Of a stretch of 8,180 nt of DNA, positions 5,474 through 8,180 are shown piece by piece (within the stretch, counting starts at the first letter, position 1; each line of letters opens with the position of its first letter). The position numbers and the translations under genes were made by a program. The DNA is from Clostridiales bacterium (GTDB taxonomy: Bacteria > Bacillota > Clostridia > Oscillospirales > Acutalibacteraceae), in the NCBI GenBank assembly GCA_021202245.1, contig JAJQDK010000059.1, positions 1 through 8,180 of the forward strand. The letters are read 5' to 3'. The notes under the pieces are model-generated. The model saw only the letters and a program-made list of their open reading frames with translations, was not told the origin of the DNA and searched no databases.

Positions 5474-6694
5474 CTAATCACGTTTTTTGCGGATTACCGA
5501 GGCTGACGGTACGGGCAAATCCGACTTCATCGTGAGCCTTTGGGTTGGGTGCGGAGCGCTGTCAACATACTCTCCGTCCTCATTCATAAGCGAGATACAT
5601 TTTATATTAAACGGTATTCCGCTCGGCGGAAGAACATCGAGGGTATCTCCTGCAAAGAATTTATTTCGCTGAGAAATCAGCGAGGTTGTATCGTCAATTT
5701 GGTTTTCACACACGGCAACCGCATCATAATGACGAATGTAACCGCCGTTGCCCGTGACCTGACCCGGCTCGTGATTAAAGTAAAAGCCGGTGTTGTACTC
5801 ACGGTGGCTGATTTTTTCAAGCTCTTCCCTAATCCACGGCTTAAGCGCAAAGCTTTCGCCCTCTGCACAATAATCATCAAGCGCATGGCGGTAGGCGTTT
5901 GTCGTAACCGCCGTATAATAGGCGGATTTTGCCCTGCCCTCAATCTTAAAGCTTGAAATTCCGGCTTTTACAAGCTCGGGTATATGCTCAATCATACACA
6001 AATCCCGTGAATTGTAAAGATAAGTGCCGTCGGAATCCTCCTCAACCGGAAAATATTGTCCCTCACGGTTTTCTTCAAATAAATGATACTTCCATCTGCA
6101 GGGCTGCGCACAGTCGCCGTGATTGGCATCTCTGCCCGTCATATAGCTTGAAATAAGGCACCTGCCCGAAAACGACACGCACATTGCGCCGTGGACAAAG
6201 CATTCGATTTCAAGCTCCTTGGGAAGCCGGGCACGCATTTCGGCAATCTCACTAAGGGGAATTTCCCGTGCAAGCACAACCCTTGAAGCTCCCATATTAT
6301 ACAGAACATTTGCCGAAGCGTAGTTTGTTACCCCTGCCTGCGTGGAAACGTGACGGGCAACCCCGGGCGCATATTTTTTCGCCGCTTCAAACACGCCGAG
6401 GTCGGCAATGATAAAGGCATCAACCCCGCATTCCTGCGCATAGGTCAAGAAATCGGGCAAAAGAGCAAGCTCTCTGTTGCGGGGAAGAACATTGCAGGTC
6501 AGATGAACCCTTGCGCCCTTGCGGTGGGCAAGCTCACACGCCTGCTTTAGCTCGCTGTTGTCAAAATTCTTGGAGGCAGAGCGCATACCGAAGGCTTTGC
6601 CGGCAAGAAAAACTGCGTCCGCTCCGAAATTAAGCGCCGAGTTAAGGCACTCCGCATCGCCTGCGGGCGACAAAATTTCAGGTTTATTATTCAT
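5474..6694 (-). CDS. trhP: U32-family protein, probable tRNA wobble-uridine hydroxylase TrhP
   Basis: Annotated by family as a U32 peptidase, this protein is best read as TrhP (YegQ/YrrO type), which with prephenate and an Fe-S cluster makes 5-hydroxyuridine at tRNA position 34. The 406-residue form is chosen: its ATG (6692-6694) is followed by NNKPEILSPAG, the canonical family start. A longer ORF to 6796 would add 34 unrelated residues inside mltG. The U32 signature covers 164-182 (ECFVHGAMC...SGRCLIS). Cys172, Cys179, Cys195 and Cys199 (DCAQPC) are the expected [4Fe-4S] ligands. A TIM-barrel-like region precedes them, and a U32 C-terminal domain covers about 310-400 (FFAGDTLDVLPPSG). The start overlaps the mltG stop by 8 nt; the nearest Shine-Dalgarno-like GGAGAG (6706-6711) is 11 nt away, so translational coupling is likely. 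RlhA-type or collagenase-like roles are alternatives, less likely given length and context. Confidence 0.8.
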   Translation of the reverse strand: MNNKPEILSPAGDAECLNSALNFGADAVFLAGKAFGMRSASKNFDNSELKQACELAHRKGARVHLTCNVLPRNRELALLPDFLTYAQECGVDAFIIADLGVFEAAKKYAPGVARHVSTQAGVTNYASANVLYNMGASRVVLAREIPLSEIAEMRARLPKELEIECFVHGAMCVSFSGRCLISSYMTGRDANHGDCAQPCRWKYHLFEENREGQYFPVEEDSDGTYLYNSRDLCMIEHIPELVKAGISSFKIEGRAKSAYYTAVTTNAYRHALDDYCAEGESFALKPWIREELEKISHREYNTGFYFNHEPGQVTGNGGYIRHYDAVAVCENQIDDTTSLISQRNKFFAGDTLDVLPPSGIPFNIKCISLMNEDGEYVDSAPHPTQRLTMKSDLPVPSASVIRKKRD

Positions 6695-8036
6695 TGCTTT
6701 CAATGCTCTCCAGATTAGCGTTTTGTTCATAAATTGTTGAAGCGTAGTACGCCGTGCCGTTGCCGTCATGACAGAAGTAGTAATATCCCGTATCATAGGG
6801 ATTTAACGCAGCCGTAATCGCTTCCATACCGGGGTTGCAGATAGCTCCTGCCGGCAGTCCGCTGCTTGAATATGTGTCATAATTGCTCGTGTAGTCCTTT
6901 GAAACTCCGTCGGGCAAATCATCTGCGCTTCTGTAGGGATAATATTTTGTTGAATCCAGGCTTAGGTTGGAAACGCCCATATCCTCGCTTGCATTCAGTC
7001 GGTTGTAAATTATCGAGGAAATATAATACATATCCTCCGTATCGGCTGCCTCTGCCTGAATTATCGAGGCAACGGTCATTATTTCGTCAAGAGAATAGCC
7101 GCTGTTCTCAACCATCTCGTCAATGGTTACCTCGTCGTCATATCCGCTTACCGTCTGATCCTCGTACAATTTGCTCTCGTAATTGTTGAGCATATGATAA
7201 ACGGCGCTTTCCGCATCATCAAGGTAAAATTGATAGGTATCGGGATAGAGGTAGCCCTCCAGCTTATAGTAGCGCTCGTCGGCATTATCAATGGCGGCAA
7301 GAAAAGAGAAATCCTCGTCAAAATTATCAGAATCGCAAAGTCCGAGGAACTCGTCCGTATCGGAAATTACGCCGTTTTCTTCAAGGGTTGCGGCAATTTC
7401 AAGCACGTTTTGGCCCTCGGTAATAGTTACCGAAACGGTTTCTCTTCCGGCGCTGCTTGTAAGACTGCTGATAATAGCCTCGTAGTCCATATTTTTGCGA
7501 ACGTCATATGTACCCTGAGAAAATTCGTCCGCCGCCTTTGTTATATTTGCAAACAGCTTAAAATACAGAGATTCGTCAATTACTCCGTAGGTCACCAGGG
7601 TATCGGCAATATCGTCAACGGTGTCGCCCTTTGAAATCTTGATTTGAATGGCAGAATCATCCGTTCTGTTGATTGCGAGCAAATCATTAAGTCCGGTTAC
7701 GACGAAAGCGCCCAGCATTGCACCCACAATGACAACCGAAACAATCCAGATAACTCTGAAGGTTCGGCGATTGCGTTTGTTTTTATTCTTGCACTCCTTT
7801 TTTTCGGCACGCTTTTTCTTTTTTAACACCTGCTTTGAATTGCGCGCCATCTTCTCCTTGACGTCCTGTCCGCTGTATGAATTTATCTCGGACCTTTCGT
7901 CTGCGCTGTTGTCGTCAAAATTATCATTGACATCATCTTCGTTGATATTCAGCTTAAACTGCTCAACCCTACGGCGCCGCTGTTCGCTGAGATTCTGTTC
8001 CGATTCATTGTAATCGGTGCGGTTATCACTGCTCAT
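6687..8036 (-). CDS. mltG: Endolytic murein transglycosylase MltG (YceG-like)
   Basis: MltG cuts nascent peptidoglycan strands outside the membrane and so sets glycan length beside the cell-wall synthases. Numbered from the ATG at 8034-8036 (449 residues), the protein has a cytoplasmic N-terminus of about 92 residues, acidic at first and then very basic (KKKKRAEKKECKNKNKRNRR, 73-92). A membrane span at about 95-115 follows, then two LysM-like segments (KGDTVDDIADTL near 136; EGQNVLEIAATL near 207). The YceG domain shows LEGYLYPDTYQF (259-270), ASIIQAEA (323-330, with the likely catalytic Glu329), DSTKYYP (361-367) and SGLPAGAICNPG (392-403). The ATG is chosen over a TTG six codons upstream because GAGGA (8045-8049) is 8 nt before it. 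The gene is first in the mltG-trhP(-alaS) group. The long charged N-terminus is larger than in the 340-residue E. coli protein but not unusual in Clostridia. Confidence 0.93.
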   Translation of the reverse strand: MSSDNRTDYNESEQNLSEQRRRRVEQFKLNINEDDVNDNFDDNSADERSEINSYSGQDVKEKMARNSKQVLKKKKRAEKKECKNKNKRNRRTFRVIWIVSVVIVGAMLGAFVVTGLNDLLAINRTDDSAIQIKISKGDTVDDIADTLVTYGVIDESLYFKLFANITKAADEFSQGTYDVRKNMDYEAIISSLTSSAGRETVSVTITEGQNVLEIAATLEENGVISDTDEFLGLCDSDNFDEDFSFLAAIDNADERYYKLEGYLYPDTYQFYLDDAESAVYHMLNNYESKLYEDQTVSGYDDEVTIDEMVENSGYSLDEIMTVASIIQAEAADTEDMYYISSIIYNRLNASEDMGVSNLSLDSTKYYPYRSADDLPDGVSKDYTSNYDTYSSSGLPAGAICNPGMEAITAALNPYDTGYYYFCHDGNGTAYYASTIYEQNANLESIESNE

Positions 8037-8044
8037 AACATCAT

Positions 8045-8049
8045 TCCTC
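8045..8049 (-). promoter_or_regulatory. Ribosome binding site deciding the mltG start
   Basis: GAGGA on the minus strand lies 8 nt before ATG 8036 and downstream of the alternative TTG at 8054. Using the TTG would place this site inside the gene and leave no comparable site upstream. Confidence 0.7.
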
Positions 8050-8070
8050 GCCAAACATATATGTGTAGTT

Positions 8071-8099
8071 AGTATATCTTTCGGTCATCAAAATGTCAA
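8071..8099 (-). promoter_or_regulatory. Strong sigma-A promoter for mltG-trhP
   Basis: On the minus strand a perfect TTGACA (8094-8099), a 17-nt spacer and TATACT (8071-8076) match the consensus at 11 of 12 bases. Transcription should start near 8064, giving a leader of about 28 nt. A 10-bp palindrome, ACATATATGT (8055-8064), sits at the predicted start site. Confidence 0.9.
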
Positions 8100-8139
8100 C
8101 CTACTAAACAAAAAATCCGCAGTGTATTTTCTTTTCTAA

Positions 8140-8166
8140 GCCGCGGTATGAGCAAATACCCACGGC
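8140..8166. other. Bulged hairpin upstream of the mltG promoter
   Basis: On the minus strand GCCGT-G-GGTAT and ATACC-GCGGC pair around a 6-nt loop (10 pairs including one G-T, one bulged G). It may belong to the end of the upstream gene outside the window. Neither direction has an adjacent T-run; the nearest on the minus strand is about 30 nt further on, after GCGGA, so termination is uncertain. No gene is visible in 8100-8180. Confidence 0.35.
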
Positions 8167-8180
8167 GCTCCCTTTAAAGT

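Noticed and set aside
6695..6796. 34-residue N-terminal extension of the U32 protein
   Set aside because: The extension lies inside the mltG coding end in another frame and does not resemble the family; the conserved start is MNNKPEILSPAG.

Overview
The window looks like chromosome of an anaerobic gut-type Bacillota, most likely a Ruminococcus-like member of the Oscillospiraceae. This rests on the AlaRS, MltG and U32 sequences, a TTG start behind a strong Shine-Dalgarno, a secreted GH13 amylase, and a cell-surface protein whose N-terminal domain resembles starch-binding modules of Ruminococcus amylosome proteins. Species cannot be fixed from sequence reading alone. Every gene lies on the minus strand, so biological order runs from high to low coordinates.

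Right half, 8180 to 2752, is housekeeping. A near-consensus promoter (8071-8099) drives mltG, a membrane endolytic transglycosylase for peptidoglycan. The mltG stop overlaps by 8 nt the start of a U32-family gene, best read as trhP (prephenate-dependent tRNA wobble-uridine hydroxylation). After a 91-nt gap with a hairpin and a weak promoter comes full-length alaS. Linkage of mltG, U32 genes and alaS is known in other Bacillota (in Bacillus subtilis alaS lies upstream of the mltG/yrrMNO cluster); here alaS is downstream and no trmR sits between mltG and the U32 gene.

Left half, 2751 to 1, concerns polysaccharide at the cell surface, with a tRNA gene in the middle. A good promoter (2575-2603) drives a secreted, membrane-anchored protein. 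It has a signal peptide, an acidic spacer, an aromatic and Cys-rich carbohydrate-binding-like domain, an unassigned helical domain, a Ser/Gly linker encoded by 33-bp tandem repeats, and a C-terminal transmembrane anchor. It ends at a strong terminator. Next is a self-contained tRNA-Pro(GGG) unit with its own TTGACA/TACAAT promoter and a perfect-stem terminator. Last is the 5' two-thirds or so of an AmyE-like GH13 alpha-amylase that runs off the left edge. The surface protein would hold starch at the cell and the secreted amylase would hydrolyse it; that partnership is inferred from adjacency and domain content.

I see no CRISPR array, transposase, phage gene, riboswitch or defence system. The least routine part is the surface protein: its unassigned helical domain, seven cysteines, repeat-encoded stalk and non-LPXTG anchor.
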